DNA of 64,000 nucleotides from Anodontia alba (Eukaryota > Mollusca > Bivalvia > Lucinida > Lucinidae). Of this stretch, positions 29,530 to 40,689 are shown one piece after another (position 1 is the first letter of the stretch; the number at the start of each line of letters is the position of its first letter). The stretch is from positions 10,002,550-10,066,549 of the forward strand of contig OZ024821.1 of assembly GCA_964016985.1 (NCBI GenBank). The letters are read 5' to 3'. The notes beneath the pieces were generated by a model that had not been told where the DNA came from, searched no databases, and saw only the letters and a program-made list of their open reading frames with translations. Position numbers and translations under genes: made by a program.

Positions 29530-30761
29530 CAAGGGCGAGTCAATAAAACCAGCCTAACTTATTTCTGGGTGAGATCGATCTCTTCTTTTTTAATGTAATT
29601 GCCCTCTAGAATGATGCACTTGGACCAACGGTGTTCCAGTGCCATCAGCCCAGAACTGAAGAAGCCAGGGTCCTTTACTCCGACCCACTCCTCAACTGCC
29701 ACCACGACTCCTTCGTTGGACCGGAAATGACGTCCACGGATATCCTTTTTCAAGTTTGGAAATAGGAAATAGGCGGGGTGCGGTATTAGCTCGTACCCGT
29801 TCCGCTCAACAGCATCCACTGCAATTTTGCAAGTGTGGACTCTCGCATTGTCCTGTTGGAGCTGAATTCCTTTGGAGAGTTTACCTCTGCGTTTTTCACG
29901 GATCGCAATTCTCAGTTGGTCGAGCAAATTTGCATAATACGCACCTGTTGTTGTACTTTTCTTTGCTAGAAAGTCCAACATAATAACGCCTTGCGCGTCC
30001 CAAAATACAGTTGCCATCACCTTGCCAGCAGAGGGTTGCGTTTTGAACTTCTTTGGTCCCGGAGACTCCGGCCCTACCCACTGGCGACTTTGAGCTTTAT
30101 TCTCTGTCTCAGGTCTCATCTACAGTCACCAGACGTGAAAGGAAATCATCTTCCTTTGACCTAAACCATGCGCTGCATACTGATGCTCTGGTTGCCATCT
30201 GCTCGTCGCTAAGGTATTTTGGGACCCAATGGGCTTTTAGCTTGCGCATACTCAAGCGATCATGTAAAATTGTTGAAACGCTACCATGTGAAATGTGTAA
30301 TGCATTCGCTATTTCTTCCACCTTAATTCGCCTATCAGAGTACACCAGATCCCGTACTTTATTACACATTTCTTCATCGGTGGCATCTGATGGGCGACCA
30401 GACCTGGTTTCGTCTTCTAAAGACGTTCTACCGCGTTTGAATTCCCCAACCCAGAATTTAAATTGTGCATACAATGGTGCAGAAGACCCATAAACATTGG
30501 TCAACTCGCAATATATTTACTGACCTGTTTTCCCTTTCAAATAAAGGTACCGAATTACAGCACGGTACTCAACTTTTGACGAAAAGCTTGCTTTTGCATC
30601 GCTAGCCATGTCTGACATTCAATTTCTTATGAGTGAATGACACGATAAGGGTACAATTTTGCCCTCAGGCCTAAAACATGTATTGAAACAAGGGATGAAA
30701 ATCGTGGGTGTCTCGGTCAATTGGAAATGGGATAAGCTGGTTACTTATTGACTTGCCCTCG
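29530..30761 (-). mobile_element. mariner transposon, full length but dead
   Basis: The element is 1232 bp with TA at 29528-29529 and 30762-30763. Terminal inverted repeats of about 27 bp begin CAAGGGCGAGTCAATAA on the left. The right end, read inward on the minus strand, is CGAGGGCAAGTCAATAAG. It holds one transposase gene on the minus strand that can no longer make protein. Confidence 0.93.
29559..30618 (-). pseudogene. mariner transposase, broken
   Basis: The protein is of the D,D34D mariner type, which cuts and joins at TA sites. On the minus strand a Met start lies at 30618 (MSDMASDAKAS). An in-frame TAA follows at about 30519-30521. The next 131 residues hold the helix-turn-helix region, the linker WVPKYL and the first catalytic Asp in VTVDET. 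The frame then closes at 30109. Homology resumes one frame over at 30119 after the loss of several codons, and continues with LLQQDNARVHT-like sequence holding the second Asp. Next, IPHPAY runs directly into FLFPNLKK, so the YSPDLAPSD-type motif with the third Asp has been deleted in frame. The tail is LEGNYIKKEEIDLTQK. There are three independent lesions. Confidence 0.92.
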
Positions 30762-30917
30762 TATGTGAAGATACCTAGCAACTGCCATAATCACAAAGAA
30801 CGGCTTTCTAGAGGCACAAAAAAGGAGAGATGAGGAAAATATAATGGTAAAACAAACGCCACATATGTAATAAACAAAGAGCAACTGCAACAAAGGAACT
30901 GCCAGGTAGGAAAACTA

Positions 30918-31283
30918 CAGTAAAACCTCGATAACTCGAACACCGATGACTCGTTTACCGTTGCTAAATCGAGCTCGTTTTTGAGTACCTAGAAAAATTC
31001 TTCCGATAGCTCGAAAACAAATATTTAGGGATATTATAGGAATTTTCCCTTTTTTATCATGAAAATGTATGTTGTGTGTACTCATTAGAATCGCCTCATC
31101 GAGGCGATTCTAATGAGTACACACAACATATCATTATTATATAGAAGATCGAAAAGAAGTCCTTATTTTATTCCCATTTGTCTCCTAACCTGGTGCTATG
31201 ATTTACACTCAGTGGCTCGAATATCCATATCTAGAAAACATTTCCATGGTCCCAAAGATGTTCGAGCTATTGAGATTAGACTG
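30918..31283. mobile_element. pogo-like MITE (family D, longer type)
   Basis: The element is 366 bp with TA at 30916-30917 and 31284-31285. The ends are CAGTAAAACCTCGATAACTC and the near complement GCTATTGAGATTAGACTG. A palindrome in the middle (31068-31132) reads 'tgtgtactcattagaatcgcctc' on its left arm and resembles the family A core, so a hairpin is shared between families. Confidence 0.82.
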
Positions 31284-31505
31284 TACTTGTGAGCTTTAAC
31301 CAGTTTTACTCGCGCGAAAACTCATCCATAATTCTAATACAGCTCCAAATAACAAATATATGTTATATCGGCAAAGGGGTGTCCACTTTAGCCAAATTCA
31401 ATGAGGAATTGCCATAATCACGAAACATATTCTGAAGAAACGATGAGGAACCTACAACAAAAAGATAAAGCATCGCAATTGCAATGCCCTACATAGAATA
31501 AAGAA

Positions 31506-31784
31506 TATCACAAAACATACCTATATAGTTTTGAACCCTTAAATCCCACTTTTATATAGTAAAACTTGGGTTTACAGGGGTATACATTATTTTTCTTATT
31601 TCTGCTCTAAAACATAGATTGTGGGTACTCGTTAGAACCGTCTTGCCGAGGCGGTTCTAACGAGTATCCACAATCTATGTTTTGAGCAGAAATATGAAGA
31701 ATATAAGAAGTTTTGTTTGAAAATTTTCGGGGTTTTTTGGTGATAAAATGTTCAGTATATTTGAATAGGCATGTTTTCGTAATG
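31506..31784. mobile_element. family A MITE, copy 3
   Basis: It begins ATCACAAAACATACC and ends GCATGTTTTCGTAATG. The core palindrome lies near 31610-31690. Same orientation as copy 2. Confidence 0.88.
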
Positions 31785-31802
31785 GAACAGACAACGTCAC
31801 GT

Positions 31803-32243
31803 TATCTTAAGGGTGCATGGGCGACTCTAATACATTGACAATCTAGATTCGTTAAAGGCTCAATAATCCTCAAAAATAGACATTTTATCATCCACGAATG
31901 ATGTAATAAATTAATATATATTATTAACATAATCATAAAATGTGGCACCTGGCAGCCTGTAAACTTGTTCTTGAACTGGCTCAAAAATGAAATGATTTAT
32001 ATTTTATCATTGAATTAATGTTGGCAACATTAATTCAGAGATGATAAAAAAAATCCATTTCATTTTTGATTCAGTGTAAACACGAGAGACTAAATGAAAT
32101 TTTACAGGCTGTCAGATGCCACATTTTACGATCGTATAAATACAATATATCACTTTATTAATATTAATCATTTTATTTAAACATTTTTTTTTTTTTGGAT
32201 AAAAATGTCTATTTTTGAGAAATATGGATCCTTTAAGATGAAC
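31803..32243. mobile_element. ~440-bp fold-back element
   Basis: The ends TATCTTAAGGGTGCATGG and the complement of 'atggatcctttaagatg' are inverted. Further in, 'aaaaatagacattttatc' and 'gataaaaatgtctattttt' pair, and 'aaaatgtggcacctggcagcctgtaaa' pairs with 'tttacaggctgtcagatgccacatttt'. The centre is 'gaattaatgttggcaacattaattc'. It is a long, fairly well preserved inverted repeat with no coding capacity. Confidence 0.8.
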
Positions 32244-32417
32244 TGTTAGGAAAACAGAACAGGAAATGCCCAGGAGAAGCCACAATTACTGAACACCGCT
32301 AATGGCACCAAAAGAAACCACGCCGGACATCATACACGTTACAAACAAACGAAAAACAAGGCAGCTGGTTTCCTTTTCTCCTACGAGGTGCTCACATTAC
32401 TAGATAGGAACCACAAA

Positions 32418-32485
32418 TACAGTCAACCCTCTTTATACCGACACTCGATACAACGACAAAACTCGTTATAATGAGAATTTGAATG
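32418..32485. mobile_element. fragment with a pogo-like end
   Basis: TACAGTCAACCCTCTTTATA followed by 'ccgacactcgatacaacgacaa' has the form of a Tc1/mariner-class (pogo-type) terminal repeat. No matching right end was found within reach, so it is likely a truncated copy. Confidence 0.5.
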
Positions 32486-32653
32486 TCACGAAACCTTCTC
32501 TCAAGAGGTGACAGTTAATGAGAAATTATGCAAGAATATTACATTAAAATTTCAAGCAACATATGTTTTGGATATTTGTTAGAATCGCCTCTCGATGCAC
32601 AGGTGCTTAAAAAGTATTCTAGAATGCTGTCTGCTGCTGTTATAACTGGTACT

Positions 32654-32869
32654 TTAACCCATCTATGCCTAGTGTCCCATAAAAGGGACATTGGCAAACA
32701 GTGTAGACTCAGAACGCGGCGTCTCATCAGGGTCTGCACTATATGCATTATATACTGTCGTTTCTATAAAACATTGGAATAATAATAACTCACCAGACAT
32801 CCCTTTTATTGGAAATGGACCTGTCCAAAAACTTCAGGTGGCATAGTCTACTAGGCATAAATAGTTTAA
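32654..32869. mobile_element. TTAA-bounded MITE with family C hairpin
   Basis: TTAACCCATCTATGCCTAG and the complementary CTAGGCATAAATAGTTTAA form the ends, each with TTAA. The central hairpin at 32693-32750 has lost part of its left arm. The frames at 32528-32782 are shadows. Confidence 0.75.
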
Positions 32870-33110
32870 TAGTCAATTCTCAAGGTATATACTAAACACA
32901 ATATTACTGCAACCACGTGGTTTGATGCTCTGCGCAGAGTTCTTGGATATTTTAAAATGTCGAGATCACACAAGACGTGTGGTCCTGAGCTCTTTGAACA
33001 TACAGTCTTCTCATAGAGCGTTATATTACGATGATTAGTAGTAGCCGGTATTTATCGCATGTGTACAGGAATCCCCAGCCTAAGCACTCTGATTACAAAC
33101 TTAGCATTCT

Positions 33111-33354
33111 GGACCCAGTTGTTCAAAGCGTCGTTAGCATAACAAGCTCGTTAGTGGTCCAAATGTTAACTGTTCTAGTAAGTACAATATCTAATTCACA
33201 GGTATTTTTGCTGAAAAAATGTGAGTAGCTTTTGCAAATGCAAAAGCTACTCACATTTTTCAGCAAAAATATTAGCATATATGCCATATTTAATGGTCAA
33301 TATTTTAACGATATGTTAACTAACGACATCGTTAGTTTTGAATAACTGGGCCCT
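33111..33354 (+). mobile_element. family F MITE, copy 3 (most complete)
   Basis: It begins GGACCCAGTTGTTCAAAG and ends GTTTTGAATAACTGGGCCC. The inner palindrome 'gctgaaaaaatgtgagtagcttttgc' / 'gcaaaagctactcacatttttcagc' is nearly perfect. No open frame of substance. Confidence 0.8.
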
Positions 33355-33674
33355 GATTACAGAGAAAGCGTTCTGATTACAATGAAGATAATTTGGATGC
33401 ACAGGTGCACAGGATAGTTTGAGTTTCGTTCTTTGCATATGCCAGCAGGTGGACAAATTCCATGGTGCATCATCGAAAATCCCCGAACTTTGGCTTTGAA
33501 CCGCCCCTGGGCCAACGTCTCTGTTTATTTGATTATTTGATCAATTGAATTAGCAATATCTACATAACTGCTGGAGTTTGATTCCATTCCAAGGCCCAGC
33601 TTACCATACCAGAGCATACCTTTAATTGACAATAGTTACTTCTGATACCATTCAGTATGATTAGCTTAATAACC

Positions 33675-34148
33675 CTCGGGGGTGGGGCGGGAGGTGAGAG
33701 TGGTAACTTCCTATATATGACATCGTACGGATGTGCATGCCGAATGGCCCCCTTTTTCAGCGCTGCCAGGTATATGATTAGCCCCCTTTTTCAACAAAAA
33801 GTATATGACTGACCCGGTTTTTCTTGATTTGAATGTGAAAGGCCCCACTTTTCTGACATCCCGGTAAATGCGTATATTTTTTCGCTCAGAGATTTGTGGA
33901 GGCTGCTTGTTCTTTTGGTGTTCAGTGAATTGACAGCAAAATGTCTATCTACCAGCAATAAATGGGTATAAAAATCAAAGGGCAGTATATGAATAGGTAA
34001 ACATTTCAGACGATCAAGTATATGAATGGGTCCTTTTTTTACAAACGTCAGGTATATAAATGGGGTAGGTTTCGAAATACAGGCTCACACACCCGTACCA
34101 CATTTACCCCCAAGTTAGCCACCTCCACCCCCACCCCCACACCCCGAG
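33675..34148. mobile_element. MITE with 8-bp target duplication
   Basis: TAATAACC stands at 33667-33674 and again at 34149-34156. Between them the ends CTCGGGGGTGGGG and CCCCACACCCCGAG are inverted. The 474-bp interior repeats 'aggtatatgatt' / 'agtatatgactg' phrases. An 8-bp duplication is characteristic of hAT-type elements, but the end sequence does not allow a firm class. Confidence 0.82.
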
Positions 34149-34408
34149 TAATAACCATTTCATGATAAAGTGTTAGCTTGATTGACATCGCGGTTCATCT
34201 CTAAACCCTAAGTCATCCCTAGCAGCGCCCAGCCATCTTATGATGTAATGTTTGGTAAAATCTCGCTCTACTCGTCATGTCATTTGTATGTTGCATGTTC
34301 AGATGTAGTGCCATATGGACTCTCGTCCCTATAATACCCGATACAGCACACCCTAACGTTCAACTCCTCATTGCTTTCGACGTGATGTCACAGGGCCATG
34401 TTCCGATA

Positions 34409-34686
34409 CATCACGTAAGCATGCCTAAATAATTTTGACCCCCATAAACCCCACTTTTATACAGTAAAACTGGGGTTTACAGAGGTATACATTATTTTTC
34501 TTTTTTCTTCTCAAAAATTTAGATTGCGGGTACTCGTTAGAACCGCTTTGCCGAGGCTGTTCTAACGACCACCCACAATCTATGTTTAGAGCAGAAATAT
34601 GAAACATATCAGAGTTTTTGTCTGAATATTTTCAGTTTTTGGAGGTGAAATTTTCTATTCATCTGAATAGGCGTGTTTTCGTAATG
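34409..34686. mobile_element. family A MITE, copy 4
   Basis: It begins CATCACGTAAGCATGCC and ends GCGTGTTTTCGTAATG, with the core palindrome at 34515-34585. The frame at 34425-34607 is read from the element. Confidence 0.88.
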
Positions 34687-34844
34687 CAAGTAAATTTGAC
34701 CCTCAGCACTACGTATTCCATCCCTTGGCCCAGTCCCAAACATCCTAAGGCACTAATTTTAATGAATGGTAGTGAATATACATTCTACCCTTAATGCCGT
34801 TCAATTTGATATGAGCCCGCGCATGACAAATCCTACAAAATGGC

Positions 34845-35075
34845 ATGTGCGCCCAGCGAAGACTCTGATCAGACTGGAGGGATGCCCGCATTAAGAAAGC
34901 TTGGGTCCTTAGCTACCCATTGAGCGCACAGGAAAGCCTCTGATCAGACTGGGTGGATCAGAATCTTCGCTGTTCGCATGAAGAAAGCTTGGGTCCTTAG
35001 CTACCCATTGAGCTTACAGGAAATACTCTGATCAGACTAAGTGGATCAGAGTCTTCGCTGGGCGCACGTCATTTT
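34845..35075. repeat. tandem family G segments
   Basis: The phrase 'agaaagcttgggtccttagctacccattgagc' occurs twice (34892 and 34982), each time with 'ctctgatcagact..gtggatcagaatcttcgctg'-type neighbours. This is a local duplication within a family G repeat. Confidence 0.7.
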
Positions 35076-35444
35076 GTTGGTTTCGTCATGCGCTGGCTCA
35101 TCTGATACATGACACGGGGATTGATAATAATAATAACAAGTCATTTTCTCATGCCGCGTCACAGACTGCACAACTGGCTTTTGTAAACTTAATTTCTAGA
35201 TCGGGCCTGTGTTTTAAGCGGAATTGATACACTTTCAAGAGCTCTTTTGAAATTATTTTCTCCCCTTTTGAAAAGAGGGGTCTACTCTAAAAGGAAGTAT
35301 TTTGCTCCCAGAGAGAGACCTTATCCTTTTAGAGTAGACACCTGTTTAGAAAGGCCCTTTCGTGATAGACTGCAAACAGGATGCTACTTGAGTTGTCTTG
35401 AGTTGAAAAAAAGGCAGAAAATATACCAAATGTCTCCAGTCCTT

Positions 35445-35640
35445 TTAACCCTTGTCATGCTGAATAAATTTAGGTGCCACGCCCAATCAGATTACTTGAT
35501 TCGGGTTTTTGATAGAAATTCACATATTTAATGACAAACAGTGCAGATCCAGATCAGTTGGCTTCTTCAGAAGCTAACTGATCTGGATCTACACTGTTTG
35601 CTAAGACAGGGCATGTTGTGTTCAGCAAGAGAAGGGACAA
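35445..35640. mobile_element. MITE with family C hairpin, TTAA on the left
   Basis: TTAACCCTTGTCATGCTGAA at the left matches the right end of 28182-28394. The right end 'cagcaagagaaggg' is followed by 'acaa' rather than TTAA, a point-mutated or degraded border. Hairpin at 35530-35606. Confidence 0.75.
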
Positions 35641-35658
35641 GGCTTTCCATATTATCTT

Positions 35659-35918
35659 GGTCCCGAGGTTATAAAACTTTTTTCATGCTCAACTCAGCTG
35701 AGCATTAAATTTGTTCTGCTGATAAATCCCAGAATTACTAACAATTTCAGATACTTTCTTGATAAACATAGCCGAGCATGAAATTTTCTCTGCTAATAAA
35801 TATGAAAATGTCATTTTAACTAAAGTTTAACTAAAGTTGGCATTTTCATATTTATTAACAGAGAAAATTTCATGCTATGCTGAGCTGAGCATGAAAAAAG
35901 TTTTCTAGCCTCGAGGTC
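35659..35918. mobile_element. ~260-bp fold-back element
   Basis: The left arm 'gaggttataaaacttttttcatgctc' pairs with 'gagcatgaaaaaagttttctagcctc'. Deeper arms pair 'catagccgagcatgaaattttctctg' with 'cagagaaaatttcatgctatgctgagc'. The centre is 'aactaaagtttaactaaagtt'. Confidence 0.75.
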
Positions 35919-36194
35919 AGGGCTCCCCAAGTCGTACAACAGACAATTCGAGCAGAAAAGGTTGTACAAGGCCTGTACAGAATATGCGAGTGTGCCTTTT
36001 ACATATCTGGCCTTTGTGGTAACTCAGTAAACAACGTCGTTTCACAACGCTACGACACCAGATGAGATGTTTATTCACCAACCATTGACCATTATACATG
36101 GTATAAAATCACATAGTAAATAATAAGCATCATTACAATTTTATTATTCTGTTACACACGCAACATACACGTGAGTAGCAACGTCAGAAAATGT

Positions 36195-36355
36195 ACCTGC
36201 GACATGCGCGCCCAACTAATAGTAAGATCAGCCTGCGCATCCGCCCAAGCTGATCCGACTCTTCACTGGGCTCATTTTAGACAGCGAAGACTGAAGAGAC
36301 TGCGCGGATGGGCAGGCTGATCTGAGCCTTCGTTGGGCGATCATTGCAGAAGGTA
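36195..36355. repeat. family G fold-back
   Basis: Left 'acctgcgacatgcgcgcccaac' and right 'cgttgggcgatcattgcagaagg' enclose alternating 'gatcagcctgcgcatccgc' and 'gcggatgggcaggctgatc' words. Confidence 0.6.
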
Positions 36356-36403
36356 TGCCCTCTCGTGTTGCGGCTCATTTGAACTATACCATAAAAACGG
36401 AAC

Positions 36404-36405
<2 letters not shown>

Positions 36406-36453
<48 letters not shown>
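36406..36453. repeat. (AG)n microsatellite
   Basis: An uninterrupted run of about 22 AG units. The frames across it on both strands are artefacts. Confidence 0.95.
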
Positions 36454-36456
<3 letters not shown>

Positions 36457-36960
36457 TCGATAAGTCTCGGTCACATCTAAACGACTTTGTTACGACGATG
36501 TATATTTCCTGGAAAGGCCTGTTTTACGAGTAATGAGGTCGATATTTATTTCTCGTGCGCATGGCACACACTAACAAAAAATCAACGAGTATCGTGCATG
36601 AAACAGAAGTGTGCAGAAAATAAAAGGCACACGTTAAAGGAAGGCGCGTGACATCAATAATTGGTATTGGGTTTCATTTCTTTTTCTTCTTGCTTCTGTT
36701 AAAGTATTACTGTATATATAATGGAATTATGCCAATAAATTCTTGGTAAGAAAAATAAAACCAAAAAAAAAAAAAAAAAAAAAGAAACATGAACAGGTTT
36801 TTATCACATGGGAACAACATAAGTTTTATATTCAATTTTATTTCGTACAGCTTTCTTAAGTTGAAAACGTAAGTCATAGTGCAGATAGGGTATCCTAGAC
36901 CACAATAAAAAATCCTCGTGCCTGTCAAATTGCATAGATACAGATCAATCAGCATCATAA

Positions 36961-37239
36961 CGTTACGAAAACATGCCTATTCAAATATATAGAAAATTTC
37001 ACCTCAAAAAACTGAAAAATGTTAGATAAAAAAGTCTGATATTTTTCATATTTCTGCTCAAAACATAGATTGTGGGTACTCGTTAGAACCGTCTCGATGA
37101 GGCGGTTCTAACGAGTACCCACAATCTATGTTTTTGAGCAGAAATAAGAAAAATAATGTATACCCCTGTAAACCCCAGTTTTACTATATAAAAGTGGGGT
37201 TAAAGGGGGTCAAAATTATATAGGCGTGTTTTCATGATG
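36961..37239. mobile_element. family A MITE, copy 5
   Basis: It begins CGTTACGAAAACATGCC and ends GCGTGTTTTCATGATG. It is the uninterrupted counterpart of copy 1 and in the same orientation. Confidence 0.9.
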
Positions 37240-37700
37240 ATGACCAAAGTTTGAGCGATTTGACCTTGTAAGTAGTTCAATCCGTTTACGGTAGTACCCG
37301 TATTGCTATGGGGAGACTGATTACTCGAGGGAGATTTTGCCGCCATTCTACAAGGGAGAGGGAGCCATTTTTGTGACCCCTTGCTAGCTTTCCTGCACAC
37401 CAAACCCCATCTGAAAATGGTCTAAACTAAGAGGACGCGTTGCTGCTAAGGAGGAGCAAATTCTATATGCAAACCTGTTTCAGAAAGGCGGAAAAAGTTT
37501 TTTAGCAGAGTTATACCCCTTGAAAGTATCAATTCCAAGAAAGAGGTTCTTGTTTACCGTGGCAATATCTTGCGCAATTTCGTTGCAACTGATCAAAGGA
37601 ATAGTGCCAAAATTGCTGCCTTATGAATTGGCGGTTAGTATTGCGCACAATCAAAACCTTGTCTCGCATAATTGCCTTGAGTTATGGCCCTATATACAAA

Positions 37701-37979
37701 CATTACGAAAACACGCCTATTCAAATATACAGAAAACTTCACCTCCAAAAACTAAAACTATTTAGATACAAAAACACCGATATTTTTTATATTTCTGCTC
37801 AAAACATAGATTGTGGGTACTCGTTAGAACCGCCTTGGCAAGGCGGTTCTAACGAGTACCCACAATCTATGTTTTAAGCAGAAATAAGAAAAATAATGTA
37901 TACCCCTGTAAACCCCAGTTTTACTATATAAAAGTGAGGTTTAAGGGGGTCAAAATTATATAGGCATTTTTTCGTAATG
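37701..37979. mobile_element. family A MITE, copy 6
   Basis: It begins CATTACGAAAACACGCC and ends GCATTTTTTCGTAATG. Same orientation as copies 1 and 5. The core palindrome at 37795-37875 is perfect over most of its length. Confidence 0.9.
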
Positions 37980-38004
37980 ATCATTTCATCCTGGTAGACC
38001 AAAA

Positions 38005-38180
38005 CAGATACCTGTGCAAACACTGTAGATCCAGATGAGACGCTCGTAACGAGCCATCTAATCTGGATCTGCAGTGTTTGCTATTCTGTTTTTTTTTTTT
38101 TTTTTTTTTTTTTTTTATTTATTTATTTATTTTTTTTTTGTTTGTTTTATTTTGTTTTGTTTTTTTGTTGTTGTTTTTTT
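38005..38180. repeat. family C hairpin followed by a T-rich tract
   Basis: The hairpin pairs GCAAACACTGTAGATCCAG with CTGGATCTGCAGTGTTTGC at 38013-38081 around 'gacgctcgtaacgagccatc'. A T-rich tract of about 90 bases follows. The 64-codon frame at 38074-38268 is a homopolymer artefact. Confidence 0.78.
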
Positions 38181-38199
38181 CGGACTGAAATCCCTTTTT

Positions 38200-38990
38200 G
38201 CATCAATGGACATGTCCAAATTCAGTGATGGAAGAGTTCATTTCAATAACTTAGGAATGAAAGGATAAATCATGCGATGCAATATTTTCGTGGCTCTTCT
38301 CTTTGTACAAACCTGGTATTAAGGCAGTATCCTCAAAACAACTGGTGAGAATATAAAATGCCTCGTGTGTAAAAATGGACCTGTGCTGCAATATTTCCAG
38401 AGGTATGGCATTGTTTCTTATTCCTTGCCGGCACCTTATCTTCGACATCTCTTCCAGACTGGTTGAGTCAAGATCAACAAAGAGAATATGCATTGTAGGG
38501 TTATGAAGTGGCATGTGCCAAAATAAGGCTTTGTGGTACATACAATATTTCCAGTAGTATAAAATAATAATAATAATAATAAAAAAAAAAACAATAACAA
38601 AAAACGTAAATTTGTGTGCATTTAATTTCTCATTCCGTGCGTCTGTCACATACAACCGTCCGGATTTCGAAGTGTATCTTAGTCATTAAATCTACTGAAC
38701 CGATGAATAGAGAACATTTGGTGGTTAAAGACTTCTTAGGATGGAGGACAATGTGCGAACTGAACACACTACCAGGAATTATCGTACTACAGGAACTGTC
38801 ACTCAGGTTATCGATATTCCAATTTAGATCGGTTTCGATTAATTCCCTTTGACTGGAGGCCCGTAAGCGTCGTCTTACCTGTGTAGCTGGTGTGTAATCA
38901 ACCCAGTGTCACACACCTACAGTACTACTACAATTCAGATTAAATCATGTGTGGATGCATTGCTCTTGGACCAATTATACACTGGAATAG
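38200..38990. other. no gene recognised; short (AAT)n tract
   Basis: The 134-codon minus frame at 38251-38655 has no family match that I recognise and contains a Phe/Ile/Leu run encoded by an AAT microsatellite (38565-38595). I do not support it as a gene. Confidence 0.45.
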
Positions 38991-38994
38991 GTCC

Positions 38995-39480
38995 GAGTTA
39001 GAATGAATGAATGAATGTCAGCAGATTATTCAGTATTATTTTCAAAAGAATATCAATTGTTTAACCTAAGAATTGATTAATAACGATAATAACAAAATAT
39101 TAATAAATTGATTAAAATAAATTATTATTACTGTTATGATTATTATTATTATTTCATTATTTCAAATTGAATAAAAAGTGTTGAATTTAGTTATAGATAA
39201 TTCAATATGATTTTTAAACGAATTTAAATAGTTTAACCTAAGAAAACAAAAGCAATTAATAAATTAAAAAAGTGTTATATTTAATGAATGGTAATTCAAT
39301 AAGATTTTAAAATGAAGAACAATAGTTAATCTAAGAGAACAAATGAGTTGATTAATTAAGGTTGTATTTAATTACTGATGATAGTTTGGTACAATTTTTG
39401 AAAGAAAAACGATCATTTCACCTGGAGAAAACAAATGGGAAAATTTAATTAAATATAAGTAATTTGAAAAAAAAATGAAT
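38995..39480. repeat. degenerate AT-rich tandem repeat, ~115-bp period
   Basis: The phrases 'tttaacctaag', 'aattgattaat', 'gtgttatattta' and 'gataattcaata.gattttaaa' recur three to four times in the same order with many changes. Confidence 0.55.
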
Positions 39481-39521
39481 GAATGAATAAAAAAAAATAC
39501 TTTATGATAACCATAAACTAA

Positions 39522-39812
39522 AGAAAGAAAGAAAAAAAGAAGCCTATGGATAATGAATACGGGAGAAAGACCTATGTCATCCACTTCTTAACATCATAGG
39601 ACAGTCTGCGTACCTCCGTTATTAAGTTATCCTAAGACATTTGTTGTTACAATACGAAAGAAAGAAAGAAAGAAAGAAAGAAAGAAAAAAACATATGGAT
39701 AATGAGTACAGAGGAAAGGCCTATGTCATCCACTTCTTAACCTCAAAGGGCAGTCTTTATACCTCCGTTATTAAGTTAGGTTATCCTAAGACATTTGTTA
39801 GTACAGTAATTA
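39522..39812. repeat. tandem duplication beginning with (GAAA)n
   Basis: Copies 39522-39655 and 39656-39812 both begin with a GAAA/AAAG run. They continue 'catatggataatga(a/g)tac', 'cctatgtcatccacttcttaac', 'acctccgttattaagtta' and 'atcctaagacatttgtt'. The second has a longer GAAA run and 4-5 extra bases. Confidence 0.85.
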
Positions 39813-39919
39813 AAGCTACCTACTCTTTAAGGTGATCTAGGTAACCTATTTCACATCAATACTATCACCACAGATTAAAGAAACCTATTAATCAGAATGC
39901 AATCAAGTGTGTTTAATCA

Positions 39920-40500
39920 ATGCTCACCAGACACCATGATATGCGGCGTCTGATCTAGGTCTAAAGTTCTTATCTATTTGTCAATATCCCTTTTTTAGCA
40001 TAAATGAGTAATATCAAATATTACTGTGTTTTAAGTAACCTTCAGGTATGTGCCCTTTGTGGACCAAGACCCCATTGCGCTTTCTGAGCAAGGTTATGCT
40101 CTTTGCTTAATGTGTGTTATAGATCTGATTGTTAAGATCAGTATGTGCAGATGCTTATGCTAAACAATCCTACTGGCCATTCTGTGCCTGAGCATAGTAG
40201 TAGTATTAGGGTACATACATGATTAGAAAAAAAAAAAAAAAAAACACGCAAATTTAGAGGTTTAAATTATTGGTAATTTGATAATTTAGTAGTTTGAAAC
40301 CAGTCTGCAAAGCTCACACAGACCATCAGCTGGACAGAGGCGTACAAACAGGACATTTCTTTCAAGAGAGGTACATAAATAGCTTTGGGCTATTTGTTCA
40401 CAGCATAAAGACAATTAGCTATTTCATAAACTTACGACCCATTGGTGGCGCGAATTAGCATAGTACTTATCAGTTAGCACTTTGGGTAAAAGTTTTACAG
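39920..40500. other. family C hairpin remnant, otherwise no gene
   Basis: Bases 39925-39970 keep 'ccagacaccatgatatgcggcgtctgatctaggtct', one side of a family C hairpin. A poly-A tract lies at 40228-40245. Nothing else is recognised. Confidence 0.5.
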
Positions 40501-40534
40501 ACAACATAAATATGGGACAATTTTCTCCAGTTCT

Positions 40535-40665
40535 CCATTAAAACATATGTTGTAGGTATTAATTTGATGCACCTCGGTGAAGCAAAAACATGTTATGAGT
40601 ACTCATTTGAAGAACCTTGGTGAGGCTCATCTAATGAGTACCCACAACAAATGTTTTTATGGAGA
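40535..40665. repeat. decayed family A-like core palindrome
   Basis: 'aaaacatatgttgtaggtatt' and 'gagtacccacaacaaatgttttt' pair, with 'tgagtactcatttgaagaaccttggtgaggc' between. It resembles the family A core without the family A ends. Similar isolated cores lie at 45606-45675 and 47163-47235. Confidence 0.6.
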
Positions 40666-40689
40666 AAAAAAATGCAATCACCAAATACT

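Noticed and set aside
30053..30493. 146-codon plus-strand frame
   Set aside because: It lies antisense to the mariner transposase and has no own signal.
38251..38655. 134-codon minus frame as a small membrane protein
   Set aside because: The hydrophobic part comes from an AAT/AAC repeat. There is no other support.
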